Below are positions 55,547 to 63,111 of a DNA stretch of 64,000 nt, in pieces. The stretch is from positions 1,798,001 to 1,862,000 of the forward strand of contig NZ_CP134779.1 of NCBI RefSeq assembly GCF_031884435.1. The letters run 5' to 3'. A model generated the notes under the pieces. That model searched no databases and was not told where the DNA came from. It saw nothing but the letters and a program-made list of their open reading frames with translations. Numbering within the stretch: position 1 is the stretch's first letter; every line of letters starts with the position of its first letter. Source of the stretch: Bosea sp. 685 (lineage in GTDB: Bacteria > Pseudomonadota > Alphaproteobacteria > Rhizobiales > Beijerinckiaceae). The position numbers and the translations under genes are program-made.

Positions 55547-55954
55547 TCAGAAGGATATGCAGGCCGGCTTCAGGATCGTGCCGACCGATTGCTGGTTGAA
55601 ACGCTGCTTATAGGCTTCGGCGATGGCCGCGAGCTTGGCGCGCCCTTCGGGCTCGTCCTTCAGGGCGAGGACGAGGAGTTTTGCCTGCTCCCGCACCAGG
55701 ACGCCGCGCGTGGTATCGCGATACTGCCCTTGCCCGGCAAGGATCGTCAGCCCGTCGGGGAAGCGCGGCGTCACCTCGTCATCGACGAAGCGGCCGAAGG
55801 CTTTCTCGCTGACGCCGAGCCTGTCGCCGATATTGCGGCCGAACAGCAATTCAGCGACGAGCATCGCCTGCTGGCCCGGCGTGCAGGCGAGCGGCGCGAC
55901 GGTGGCGCAGCCGCCAAGGCAGGCGAGGCCGGCCAGAAACAGGGTACGAATCAT
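55547..55954 (-). CDS. DUF3574-type lipoprotein
   Basis: The product has 135 residues. A lipobox (LACLGGC) marks it as a lipoprotein, after TLFLAGLACLGGCATV. The domain includes LLFGRNIGDRLGVSEKAFGRFVDDEVTPRFPDGLTI and TTRGVLVREQAKLLVLALKD, matching the DUF3574 family. Function unknown. It lies between the DadA-like gene (127 bp upstream) and the epimerase (9 bp downstream), so it is probably in that transcript. Confidence 0.78.
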   Translation of the reverse strand: MIRTLFLAGLACLGGCATVAPLACTPGQQAMLVAELLFGRNIGDRLGVSEKAFGRFVDDEVTPRFPDGLTILAGQGQYRDTTRGVLVREQAKLLVLALKDEPEGRAKLAAIAEAYKQRFNQQSVGTILKPACISF

Positions 55955-56081
55955 CGTCTTGGCCCCATCGGCCCAGATCCTGTTTCAGGCGCCGGGAGGC
56001 CGTGCTCGATCGGGAGGGCAGGGGCGATTCCCGCGCCCGCCTTCGTCTCGATACTGAGGATTGGGCCGGTGGTCATGGCTT

Positions 56082-57314
56082 TTAGAACCGGCGCGGACTG
56101 AAGGGCGCGAGATCGATCGCGGGCTTGCGGCCGGCGATCGACGCGGCGACGAGGCCTGCCGTCGCGGTCGATTGCGTCATGCCGTAATGGCCGTGGCCGA
56201 AGGCGTAGACGACGTGGCGATTGCGGCTCGCCTCGCCGATCACGGGCAATGAATCCGGCAGCGACGGCCTAAAACCCATCCAGAGCGTCCCGCTCTCGAA
56301 GGGCGGCAGGCCGTCGACCAGGCTCGCGGCCCTGTCGTAGAGGCTGCGTGTCCGAGCGTGGTTGGGCGCAGCCTTCAGCCCGCCGAACTCGACGGCGCCG
56401 CCGATGCGCAGGCCGCTCTCCAATGGCGTCATGACGAAGCCATGGCCCTCGAAACCGACCGGGCGCGAGGTCAGGCCGGTGACGCCGGGAAAGCTGACAT
56501 TGTAGCCGCGCTCGGTGTCGAGCGGGACGGCATCGCCGAGCGCTGCCGCCAGCGGCTTCGACCAGGCGCCTGCCGCGATCACCGCGCGATCGACGACGCG
56601 TTGCCAGCCATCGGGGCCGATCAGGGACGGGCGCTCGCCCATCGAGATGTTGCTGACCTCGGCCTTCTCGAAGACCGCGCCGCGCGCCAGCGCCGCCTCG
56701 AGCAGGGCCAGCGTCAATTGCAGGGGATCGCTGATATGGGCAGTGTCGGGATGGAAGGCGGCGCCGACGAAGCGCCGCTTCAACGCCGGCTCGAATTGGC
56801 TGAGCTCCTCGGGGCCGATCATCTCGACCTTGATGCCGAACTCCGCCTGACGCCTGGCGACATGGCCGGCCTCGTCTAAAGCCGCCTTGTCGGTGAAGAC
56901 ATAGAGCCCGCCCTGGCGATGGATGTGGCGGCTGAGGTTCAGGCTCTCGGCCCGCGCCAGCCAGGCCGGCAAGGCGAGCTGCTGCAGGGCGGCGAGCCCC
57001 TGGATCGAACGCTCATAGGCATCCGGCCGCGCCGCCAGTACGAAGCGGACGAGCCAGGGCAGGAGCTTGGGAAAATAGGCCGGGCGGATCGAGAGCGGCC
57101 CGAGCGGATCGAGCAGGAATTTCGGCACCTGCCGCAGGTTTTTGGGACTGGCGATCGGCAGGATGTCGGTATGAGCCATCCAGCCGGCATTGCCGCGCGA
57201 GGGGCCGAAGGCGGGCCCTTCCTTGTCGAGGATCAGGACCTCATGGCCTTCGTCGAGCAAGGCATGCGCGATGGCGCAGCCGACGATGCCGGCGCCGACG
57301 ACGGCGATCTTCAC
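56082..57314 (-). CDS. DadA-like FAD oxidoreductase, candidate D-hydroxyproline dehydrogenase
   Basis: The product has 410 residues. FAD binding is IAVVGAGIVGCAIAHALLDEGHEVLILDKEGP, then PSRGNAGWMAHTDILPIASP. The C-terminal substrate block is SGTLWMGFRPSLPDSLPVIG followed by VVYAFGHGHYGMTQS. Enzymes of this class oxidise cis-4-hydroxy-D-proline in hydroxyproline operons. Place beside the epimerase and DapA-like genes supports that, but general D-amino-acid oxidation is not excluded. It is 10 bp after the cupin gene. Confidence 0.8.
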   Translation of the reverse strand: MKIAVVGAGIVGCAIAHALLDEGHEVLILDKEGPAFGPSRGNAGWMAHTDILPIASPKNLRQVPKFLLDPLGPLSIRPAYFPKLLPWLVRFVLAARPDAYERSIQGLAALQQLALPAWLARAESLNLSRHIHRQGGLYVFTDKAALDEAGHVARRQAEFGIKVEMIGPEELSQFEPALKRRFVGAAFHPDTAHISDPLQLTLALLEAALARGAVFEKAEVSNISMGERPSLIGPDGWQRVVDRAVIAAGAWSKPLAAALGDAVPLDTERGYNVSFPGVTGLTSRPVGFEGHGFVMTPLESGLRIGGAVEFGGLKAAPNHARTRSLYDRAASLVDGLPPFESGTLWMGFRPSLPDSLPVIGEASRNRHVVYAFGHGHYGMTQSTATAGLVAASIAGRKPAIDLAPFSPRRF

Positions 57315-57324
57315 GACAGGGCCT

Positions 57325-57651
57325 TCATGGCAGCGACAATTCCTTCAGAGCGCCGGGCTGCTTCACCTCGATCTCGACGAAGGCGATCGGGTGGGTGGAG
57401 CCGTTCATGACGTCGTGCTGGACACCCGCCGGACGCATATAGGCCTGGCCCTGCGCCAGCGGCACATCGGTTTCCGTCTTGCCGTCGTGGATGCGCAGCG
57501 TGCCCGCGACCAGCATCACCACGAAATAGGGCCAGCCATGCGTATGCCAGCCGGTCACGGCGCCGGGCTCGAAATCCCAGCGCGTGATCCGGATCGTCTC
57601 GTCATCCTGCTGGAGCGTCGGGATGGCGGGGAGGGTGCAGGCGAAGGCCAT
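57325..57651 (-). CDS. Small cupin-domain protein
   Basis: The product has 108 residues. The cupin metal motifs are GWHTHGWPYFVVMLVAG and the second block QAYMRPAGVQHDVMN, with His, His, Glu-like and His positions. Single-domain cupin; may be an enzyme or a sugar or amino-acid sensor. Operon place between the DapA-like and DadA-like genes suggests a role in hydroxyproline breakdown, as similar cupins occur in such operons. Exact function unknown. Confidence 0.75.
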   Translation of the reverse strand: MAFACTLPAIPTLQQDDETIRITRWDFEPGAVTGWHTHGWPYFVVMLVAGTLRIHDGKTETDVPLAQGQAYMRPAGVQHDVMNGSTHPIAFVEIEVKQPGALKELSLP

Positions 57652-57661
57652 GGCGTCTCCG

Positions 57662-57695
57662 GTCTTTTAGAAACTCGGGTCTTTCAGAAACTCGG
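57662..57695. repeat. 17-bp tandem duplication at the end of the DapA-like gene
   Basis: GTCTTT[T/C]AGAAACTCGG occurs twice head to tail with one mismatch. On the minus strand the upstream unit carries the PSF codons and TGA stop of the restored DapA-like frame; the copy after it carries the same codons with TAA. Confidence 0.75.
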
Positions 57696-58585
57696 CAGCG
57701 TCGGACGTGTCGCTTCGGCTGCCTTGACGATCGCCGTGAGGCGGGCACGTTCGGAGCCCTGCAGCGCTGACGCGGAGCGCGGCAGCGGTCATTGGAGCCA
57801 ATCACCAGCGCCTCGACCAGCTTGATGTTCTGGACGAGTCTCGCCGAGACGTCGAGATCGAGCAGCGGGCGGAACCAGCGATAGATCGCGATCGCCTCGT
57901 TCATGCGGCCGGCCTTGGCGAGTTCGTAGATCGCGACGGTCTCGCGCGGATAGGCCACGACCAGCCCCGCGACCCAGCCATCGGCACCCATCGCCAGGCT
58001 TTCCAAGGCGAGGTTGTCGACGCCGGTCAGCAGCTTGAAACGATCGCCGCAGAGCGACTTGATCTCGCTGATGCGGCGGATGTCGTCGGACGATTCCTTG
58101 ATGGCTGTGAAGAGCGGCTCATCGGCCAGCTCGACCAGCATGGCGGGCGGGATATCGACGCCGTAGGCGGGCGGATTGTTGTAGATCATCACCGGCAGGC
58201 CTCCAGCCTTGGCAACGGTCCGGTAATGCGCTGCGGTCTCGTGTGGCTCGGATTTATAGGGGATGCCGGGCAGCACCATGAAGCCGGCCGCGCCGGCCTT
58301 GGCACCGGCTTCCGCCAGTTTGCAGGAAGCCCTGGTCGAGCCCTGAGAGACTGTCAGCAGCACCGGCACCTTGCCGGCGGCGACGTGCAAGGCGGTTTTC
58401 AGGACCTCGATCTTCTCATCGGGTTCCAGCGTCGAGGCCTCGCCGAGCGAGCCACAGACGATCAGCCCGTGTACGCCGGCCTCGATCTGGAGGGCGAAAC
58501 AACGCTCCATTTCGGGAATGTCGAGATGGTCGTCGCTGGTGAATTTCGTCGTCACCGCAGGCAGAACGCCGGTCCAATGGCTCAT
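57684..58585 (-). pseudogene. DapA-family lyase (candidate pyrroline-4-hydroxy-2-carboxylate deaminase), frameshifted near the 3' end
   Basis: The start is ATG at 58585 (MSHWTGVLPAVTTKF). The DHDPS family fold is clear: VHGLIVCGSLGEASTLE, MIYNNPPAYGVDIP (Tyr), and the Schiff-base Lys in LFTAIKESSDDIRRI, then LLTGVDNLALES. At about 57770 one base seems lost: the frame after RAPR turns into Arg-rich nonsense, while the next frame reads ALQGSERARLTAIVKAAEATRP and ends in PSF-stop at 57684. The run-on frame would overlap the cupin gene. In hydroxyproline operons this family deaminates the product of the DadA-like enzyme. Only the last ~28 residues are affected, so activity may or may not survive if real. 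Confidence 0.75.
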
Positions 58586-58663
58586 GGCACAAAGCTCCTT
58601 GCGCGCCGGCCCGTTTCGCTTGCAGATTGCAAACAGGCGAGCTTCGGCTCTCAGCGACATAGG

Positions 58664-58673
58664 TGATATATCA
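58664..58673. promoter_or_regulatory. TGATATATCA palindrome, candidate GntR operator
   Basis: A perfect 10-bp palindrome lies in the divergent gap, 79 bp upstream of the DapA-like start and 48 bp upstream of the GntR start. GntR/FCD regulators commonly bind short A/T-centred palindromes in such gaps. Binding is inferred. Confidence 0.5.
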
Positions 58674-58720
58674 ATGATCGGTCGCGCGTCAATCCAACCT
58701 TATCGACTGTCGGAGCGCGC

Positions 58721-59425
58721 ATGAGTCTGCGCCCGGTCTCCGATGCCCGTGCCGATGAGGAGGCACTTGCCCCGCTTCCGCCGCCTGCGGCGCCCAGCCT
58801 GTCGGAGACGGCCTATCGCCGGCTCGAGGAGGCGATCGTGACCCTGTCGTTGCGTCCAGGCGCGGTGCTGACGGAGGCGCAGCTGATCGATCTCGTCGGC
58901 GTCGGGCGCACGCCGGTGCGCGAGGCGCTGATCCGGCTGGCGCAGCAGGGGCTGGTCGAGATCCTGCCGCGCAAGGGCGTCGCCGTAGCCGACATCAACG
59001 CCATCGACGTGATGGCGGCGCTCGATGCGCGCGAGGTGCTGGAGCGGCTGATCGCGGGCGATGCCGCCAAACGGGCGAGCCCGCGCGAGCGCATCCTCAT
59101 CATCGAGCAGGCCAAGGCGATGCGCGCGGCGGCCGAAACCGGCGACGTCAACGCCTTCATGCGCATCGACACGGAGCTCAACGGCATGGTGGCGGCTGCC
59201 GCGCGCAGCCCCTATGCGACGCGCGCCGTCGAGCCGCTGCAGGCGCTGATGCGGCGCGCCTGGTATCATTTCGAGCGGCAGGACGACCTCGTGCCCTCCG
59301 CGCATCTGCATGTCGCCTTCGCGCAGGCGATCGCGACGGCCGATCCTGCCGCAGCGATGATCGCGAGTGACGCGCTGATGCTGCATTTTCGTCGTGGCCT
59401 GCTCGGCGCGCTGGGGCGGGATTGA
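58721..59425 (+). CDS. GntR-family regulator, FadR subfamily (FCD domain)
   Basis: The product has 234 residues. The winged helix is at about residues 28-95 (AYRRLEEAIVTLSLRPGAVLTEAQLIDLVGVGRTPVREALIRLAQQGLVEILPRKG region). The FCD ligand domain follows, with the metal-site Asp and His in FMRIDTELNGM and HLHVAFAQAI. Divergent from the DapA-like operon, so it is the likely regulator, with a hydroxyproline-pathway compound as probable effector. A TGATATATCA palindrome is in the shared promoter. Confidence 0.9.
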   Translation: MSLRPVSDARADEEALAPLPPPAAPSLSETAYRRLEEAIVTLSLRPGAVLTEAQLIDLVGVGRTPVREALIRLAQQGLVEILPRKGVAVADINAIDVMAALDAREVLERLIAGDAAKRASPRERILIIEQAKAMRAAAETGDVNAFMRIDTELNGMVAAAARSPYATRAVEPLQALMRRAWYHFERQDDLVPSAHLHVAFAQAIATADPAAAMIASDALMLHFRRGLLGALGRD

Positions 59426-59453
59426 GAGGTCGGGCGGAGCGATGCGGGCAGGG

Positions 59454-59615
59454 TTAGAGCACCTCTGATATATCTTCTGAAGTCGCGTCGAACTCGCCGC
59501 TCGCCATGGTGGAGGGGGCGCCCATGCCGCGGCGCTCGACAAGAGCGGCGACTGCCTGATCTGCGATCGCCATTTCGAAGGTCTCGAACACGTTGTCTTC
59601 ATCAAGACGGCTCAT
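59454..59615 (-). CDS. 53-aa acidic small ORF, uncertain
   Basis: The ORF starts MSRLDEDNVFETFEMAIADQ and ends in EVL. It is acidic, without signal or membrane segment. Codon use reads natural and the frame is open across most of the gap between the GntR and flavin-reductase genes, but no good ribosome-binding site precedes the ATG. It may be the remnant of a longer gene. Not recognised. Confidence 0.25.
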   Translation of the reverse strand: MSRLDEDNVFETFEMAIADQAVAALVERRGMGAPSTMASGEFDATSEDISEVL

Positions 59616-59709
59616 GATTGAACGAGCCGGTGTGTCGTTCCGTGAACTGGCTTTCGCGGGCGTGCGCCCCTAAATCAACGGGCTAGAGTTCATGCAGCAG
59701 GCTGGGCGA

Positions 59710-60227
59710 ATGACCAAGATCGTTGAGGCGGCGCCGCGCCTGACGCCGGCGGCCGATGGGCAGGCCTTCCGTGACGCCATGGCGCGGCTGGCGAGCCCGA
59801 CCCATATCGTCACGACGGCGGGGCAAAACGGCCGAGCCGGCTTGACCGCGACCGCCGTCGCTTCGGTCTCGGACGCGCCGCCGACCGTGCTGGTCTGCAT
59901 CGAGGGCAACAGCCGGACTCTGGCGGCGATCGCGGCCAACGGCGTCTTCTGCATCAACACATTGCCAGGTGGCTCTGCCGACCTGGCTGAGACCTTGCCG
60001 GGCGTCGCGGCATCGAGGGGGAGGCGCGTTTCGCCTCGGCGCGCTGGGGCAGGCTGGCGAGTGGCGCGCCGGTGCTGGAGCAGGCACTGGCCGCCTTCGA
60101 TTGCCGGCTCATCGCGATCCAGGAGGTCGCGACGCATCGCATCGTCATTGGCGAGGTCTTGGCACTGGGCGGTACGGGGCAGGGCGCCGGCCTGATCTAT
60201 CGCGACCGGCGCTTCGAGACGGTCTGA
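59710..60227 (+). pseudogene. Flavin reductase family protein, frameshifted
   Basis: The N-terminal half is intact: FRDAMARLASPTHIVTTAG, LTATAVASVSDAPPTVLVCIEGN and NGVFCINTLPGGSADLAET are typical of the HpaC/flavin-reductase FMN fold. After ADLAET the frame becomes Arg/Ser-rich. If one base is added near 59996 (ACC-TTx-GCC-GGG), the next frame reads GRRGIEGEARFASARWG, then HRIVIGEVLALGG, and ends at TGA 60225-60227. The N-terminal start may also be ATG at 59692. Such enzymes supply reduced FMN or FAD to a monooxygenase, none of which is in the window. Error or true decay cannot be told apart. Confidence 0.7.
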
Positions 60228-60231
60228 TGGC

Positions 60232-60627
60232 TCAAGGCTTGCTGGCTTCCGCCTCGATCTCGGCGAAGACGCTGGCCGCCTCCTTGAAGGCGTGGTTGGC
60301 GGCGGGGACGCCTGCATAGATCGCCGCCTGCATCAGCACCTCCTTGATCTCGTCGCGCGTCATGCCGTTATTGAGCGCACCGCGGACATGGATGCGGAAC
60401 TCGCCCCAGGCGCCGAGCGCACAGGCGATCGAGAGCACGATGATCGAGCGCTCCCGGCGCACCAGGCCGGGCCGGTTCCAGATGTCGTTCCAGGCGGTGC
60501 GGGTAATGAACTCCTGCCACTCGCCATTGAAGGCGGTGACGCCGGCGCTAGCCTTGTCGACATAGGCGTCGCTCAGTACGGCCCGGCGGGTCTTCATGCC
60601 GTTGTCGTAACGGGTTTTCTCGTCCAT
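60232..60627 (-). CDS. pcaC: 4-carboxymuconolactone decarboxylase
   Basis: The product has 131 residues from ATG at 60627. AhpD/CMD fold features are FITRTAWNDIWNRPGLVRRERSIIVLSIACALG and HVRGALNNGMTRDEIKEVLMQAAIYAGVPAANHAF, which match PcaC. It decarboxylates gamma-carboxymuconolactone to beta-ketoadipate enol-lactone in the protocatechuate pathway. It is 11 bp after pcaD. Last gene of the minus-strand operon; the frameshifted flavin reductase converges on it. Confidence 0.9.
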   Translation of the reverse strand: MDEKTRYDNGMKTRRAVLSDAYVDKASAGVTAFNGEWQEFITRTAWNDIWNRPGLVRRERSIIVLSIACALGAWGEFRIHVRGALNNGMTRDEIKEVLMQAAIYAGVPAANHAFKEAASVFAEIEAEASKP

Positions 60628-60638
60628 GGCGGTTGACC

Positions 60639-61418
60639 TCAAGCTTGCAGGAAGTCGAGCACCGCCTTGGTGAAGGCGGCAGGCTGCTCGAGATTGGAGA
60701 GATGGGCGGCGTCGAGCTCGACCGTCTGCGCGCCGTGGATGGCCTCAGCGATCAGGTGCCCGGCGGCGGGCGGCGTCGCGGGATCGACCTTGCCGATGAT
60801 GACGAGCACCGGATTGGTGATCGCGCGGATCGGCTCGCGCTGGTCCATGTCGCGGATCGCCGCGCAGCAATTGGCGTAGCCGAGCGGCGGAGTGGTGCTG
60901 AGCATTTCGCTGACCTTGGCCACGGTCGCGCTGTCGCGCTCACGGAACTCCTGGCTGAACCAACGCTCCAGTATCGGCTGGATCAGCCCTGCCATGCCGT
61001 TGGCGCGCACGGATTTGATGCGGGTGTTCCAGAGATCGGGCGGGCCCATGCGGGCGCCGGTATTGGCCAGCACCACCCGGTCGAGGCGCTTGCCGGCATG
61101 GGTCGCGAGCCATTGGCCGACCATGCCGCCCTTGGAGAGGCCGCACCAATGGGCCTTGGCGATGCCGAGATGATCGAGGATCGCCAGCGCGTCCTCGCCG
61201 AGCATGGCGATCGAATAGGGTTTGTCGGCTGCGGTCGATTGGCCGTGACCGCGTGAATCATAGCGCACGACGCGGAAGGCCCTTGACCATTCCGGGATCT
61301 GCGGATCCCACATCGAGAGATTGGTGCCGAGCGAGTTCGAGAGCAGCAGCACGGGCGCGTCGGCCGGGCCGTCGATCCTGATGTTGAAGGGTTCGCCCCT
61401 GATGGTCTCGATCGGCAT
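60639..61418 (-). CDS. pcaD: 3-oxoadipate enol-lactonase
   Basis: The product has 259 residues. Alpha/beta hydrolase marks are LLLSNSLGTNLSMWDPQ at the front, the nucleophile Ser in WCGLSKGGMVGQWLA, the acid in IIGKVDPATPP, and the His in LDAAHLSNLEQP. SNSLGTNLSMWD is typical of PcaD. It opens the enol-lactone to beta-ketoadipate. It is 32 bp after the small aconitase-X gene and 11 bp before pcaC. Confidence 0.9.
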   Translation of the reverse strand: MPIETIRGEPFNIRIDGPADAPVLLLSNSLGTNLSMWDPQIPEWSRAFRVVRYDSRGHGQSTAADKPYSIAMLGEDALAILDHLGIAKAHWCGLSKGGMVGQWLATHAGKRLDRVVLANTGARMGPPDLWNTRIKSVRANGMAGLIQPILERWFSQEFRERDSATVAKVSEMLSTTPPLGYANCCAAIRDMDQREPIRAITNPVLVIIGKVDPATPPAAGHLIAEAIHGAQTVELDAAHLSNLEQPAAFTKAVLDFLQA

Positions 61419-61450
61419 GGCGTTTCTCTCGTGTTGTCAGTTGCGTGTTG

Positions 61451-61861
61451 TCAATTGACGGTGATCGCGCCGCTGGCGGACAGCGTCAGCCGCCGGCCGG
61501 CCAAAGCCTGCTGCCGCTCGGCTGGAAACCGGAGCGCTGGCGGTGCTTGCCAGCCCATTTCGCGCGCGACGATGATGCCGAGCAGCAGGATGGCGTCGGG
61601 CGCATCCATCAGGATCGCGGCCGGGGCCTTGCCGGCATGGACGAGTTCCAGCAGCACGGCCGAAGCCGAGGAGGAGCCGATCGTGCCCGGCAGCGCCAGC
61701 ACCGTGCCGGCGATGCTCGCGCCGCGCTGCGGATGGCGCGCATCGATGATCAGGCCGGTTTTGGGATCGACGCCGCCCCAGAAGCTGATGGGGGCGGTGA
61801 GCGCCAGACATGACGCGGAGACCGCTTCGCCCGGGATCAGGATCTCAGCCGTCAGCTCCAT
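61451..61861 (-). CDS. Aconitase X swivel-domain (DUF126) subunit
   Basis: The product has 136 residues from ATG at 61861, inside the 3' end of the large-subunit gene (10-bp overlap). Family features are AEILIPGEAVSASCLALTAPISFWGGVDPKTGLIID, GASIAGTVLALPGTIGSSSASAVLLELV and AILMDAPDAILLLGIIVARE. It is the small partner of the split aconitase-X enzyme. In bacteria, characterised AcnX proteins dehydrate cis-3-hydroxy-L-proline; the archaeal form acts on mevalonate 5-phosphate. The place inside a pca operon does not fit either role directly. Confidence 0.85.
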   Translation of the reverse strand: MELTAEILIPGEAVSASCLALTAPISFWGGVDPKTGLIIDARHPQRGASIAGTVLALPGTIGSSSASAVLLELVHAGKAPAAILMDAPDAILLLGIIVAREMGWQAPPALRFPAERQQALAGRRLTLSASGAITVN

Positions 61862-63111
61862 TGCTGGGCCTCCCTGACGAGGCGGCCCGCGACGGCGCTC
61901 TCGACGCATTCCGAGAGCGAGCCATAGGTCACGGCATAGCCGGTATTGCCTGGCGCACAATGTGCGAACTTACCGGAATTGGTCATCAGCACCGCGCCCT
62001 CGATTTCAGGCAGGATCGGCGTGACGACGACGCAGGTATCGACCACGAAGACCACGCCCGCCGCTTCCAGCGCGGCGCGGCGGCCATCGGCAGCGAGCGG
62101 CCCCACCACATGGCGGCCAGTATTGGCATAGAGCGGCGCGGCGAGCCTGCGGCCGGCGAGCAGCCGCTCGACCTCCGCGATCTCGGCCAGGGAGAGATGT
62201 GGCGAGCCGATCGCGACAGCGTCGATCCGCTGCGTCGTGCCGGCGGTCGAGAGCCGCGCCAGTGCCGCCTGCAACTCCTGTGGGGTCAAGACAAGATGCT
62301 CGCGCGGCGGGACATGCCCGAGTGCGGTTGCGGCATCGGGCGCTTCCGGCGTCACGCCCGCGACATGGAACAGCCCGACGCCGCCGGCGGAGGCTGCGGC
62401 CGCGCCCAGCGCCTTCAGCCGGTCCTCATTGGTGCAGCCTTGCAAGCCCTCGATGACCGCGACCGCACTGCCGGCGGCGCGGCCGAGATAGGTCCCCAGC
62501 ACCGGATAGAACACATCCGAGCTGCGCAGGGTTGATGACAGGCCGCTGACGTCGATCAGCAGGGAGGCGACGCGATTCTCCGGCCGGTGCAGGCCGTAAT
62601 CGGGTGCGCAGCCGGCAATGGCGCAGGCAATGTCGAGGAAATCGCCATAGCGGTTGGTTCGCGCGCCGAGCACTGAATTGCAGAAGATGACGGCGTTGGA
62701 CTCGCCCCAGGCGACATCTGTGCCCACAGCTGGGCGATGTCCCGCCTGATAGGGCGCGCAGGTCCAGGAGGGCTCGCAGCCCATGGCCTCATAGGCGCGC
62801 ATCATCCGCCCCGCCATGTCGCGCTCATGCGCGGGCAGGCGGATCGCGGCGCAGCCGGCGGGGGCAAGCGCGCCGACATTCAAGGTGGCACGCACCGCGA
62901 CCCTGGCGCCGCCCGCGACCAGCCTTTCGGCGAAGAGCGTGCCGGAATCGCCATGATAGAGCGCGCCGTCGATATGGGCGGAGGCGATCGGGATCAGCCT
63001 CGGCGCCCCCATCAGGCGGGCGGCCTCCGTGACGATGCGCAGCGCCATGGCGGCGCCTTCGCCTTGCGCGCCTGAGGCGATGCTGCGTTCCTGGGCGGAG
63101 AGTTCAAGCAT
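61852..63111 (-). CDS. Aconitase X catalytic-domain (DUF521) subunit
   Basis: The product has 419 residues from ATG at 63111, start MLELSAQERSIASGAQG. Family features are PIASAHIDGALYHGDSG, AVGTDVAWGESNAVIFCNSVLGARTNRYGDFLD, GLFHVAGVTPEAP, AIGSPHLSLAEI and MTNSGKFAHCAPGNTG. Several Cys (CNSV, AGCAPDYG, HCAPG) could hold an Fe-S cluster. The start overlaps the pcaB stop by eight bases and the stop overlaps the small subunit. Candidate cis-3-hydroxyproline dehydratase, given the hydroxyproline genes about 5 kb away, but the operon is pca. Confidence 0.87.
   Translation of the reverse strand: MLELSAQERSIASGAQGEGAAMALRIVTEAARLMGAPRLIPIASAHIDGALYHGDSGTLFAERLVAGGARVAVRATLNVGALAPAGCAAIRLPAHERDMAGRMMRAYEAMGCEPSWTCAPYQAGHRPAVGTDVAWGESNAVIFCNSVLGARTNRYGDFLDIACAIAGCAPDYGLHRPENRVASLLIDVSGLSSTLRSSDVFYPVLGTYLGRAAGSAVAVIEGLQGCTNEDRLKALGAAAASAGGVGLFHVAGVTPEAPDAATALGHVPPREHLVLTPQELQAALARLSTAGTTQRIDAVAIGSPHLSLAEIAEVERLLAGRRLAAPLYANTGRHVVGPLAADGRRAALEAAGVVFVVDTCVVVTPILPEIEGAVLMTNSGKFAHCAPGNTGYAVTYGSLSECVESAVAGRLVREAQQWS

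Noticed and set aside
59466..59474. Second TGATATATC match downstream of the GntR gene
   Set aside because: Only nine bases match, it is not a full palindrome, and it lies at the end of a small ORF rather than at a promoter.
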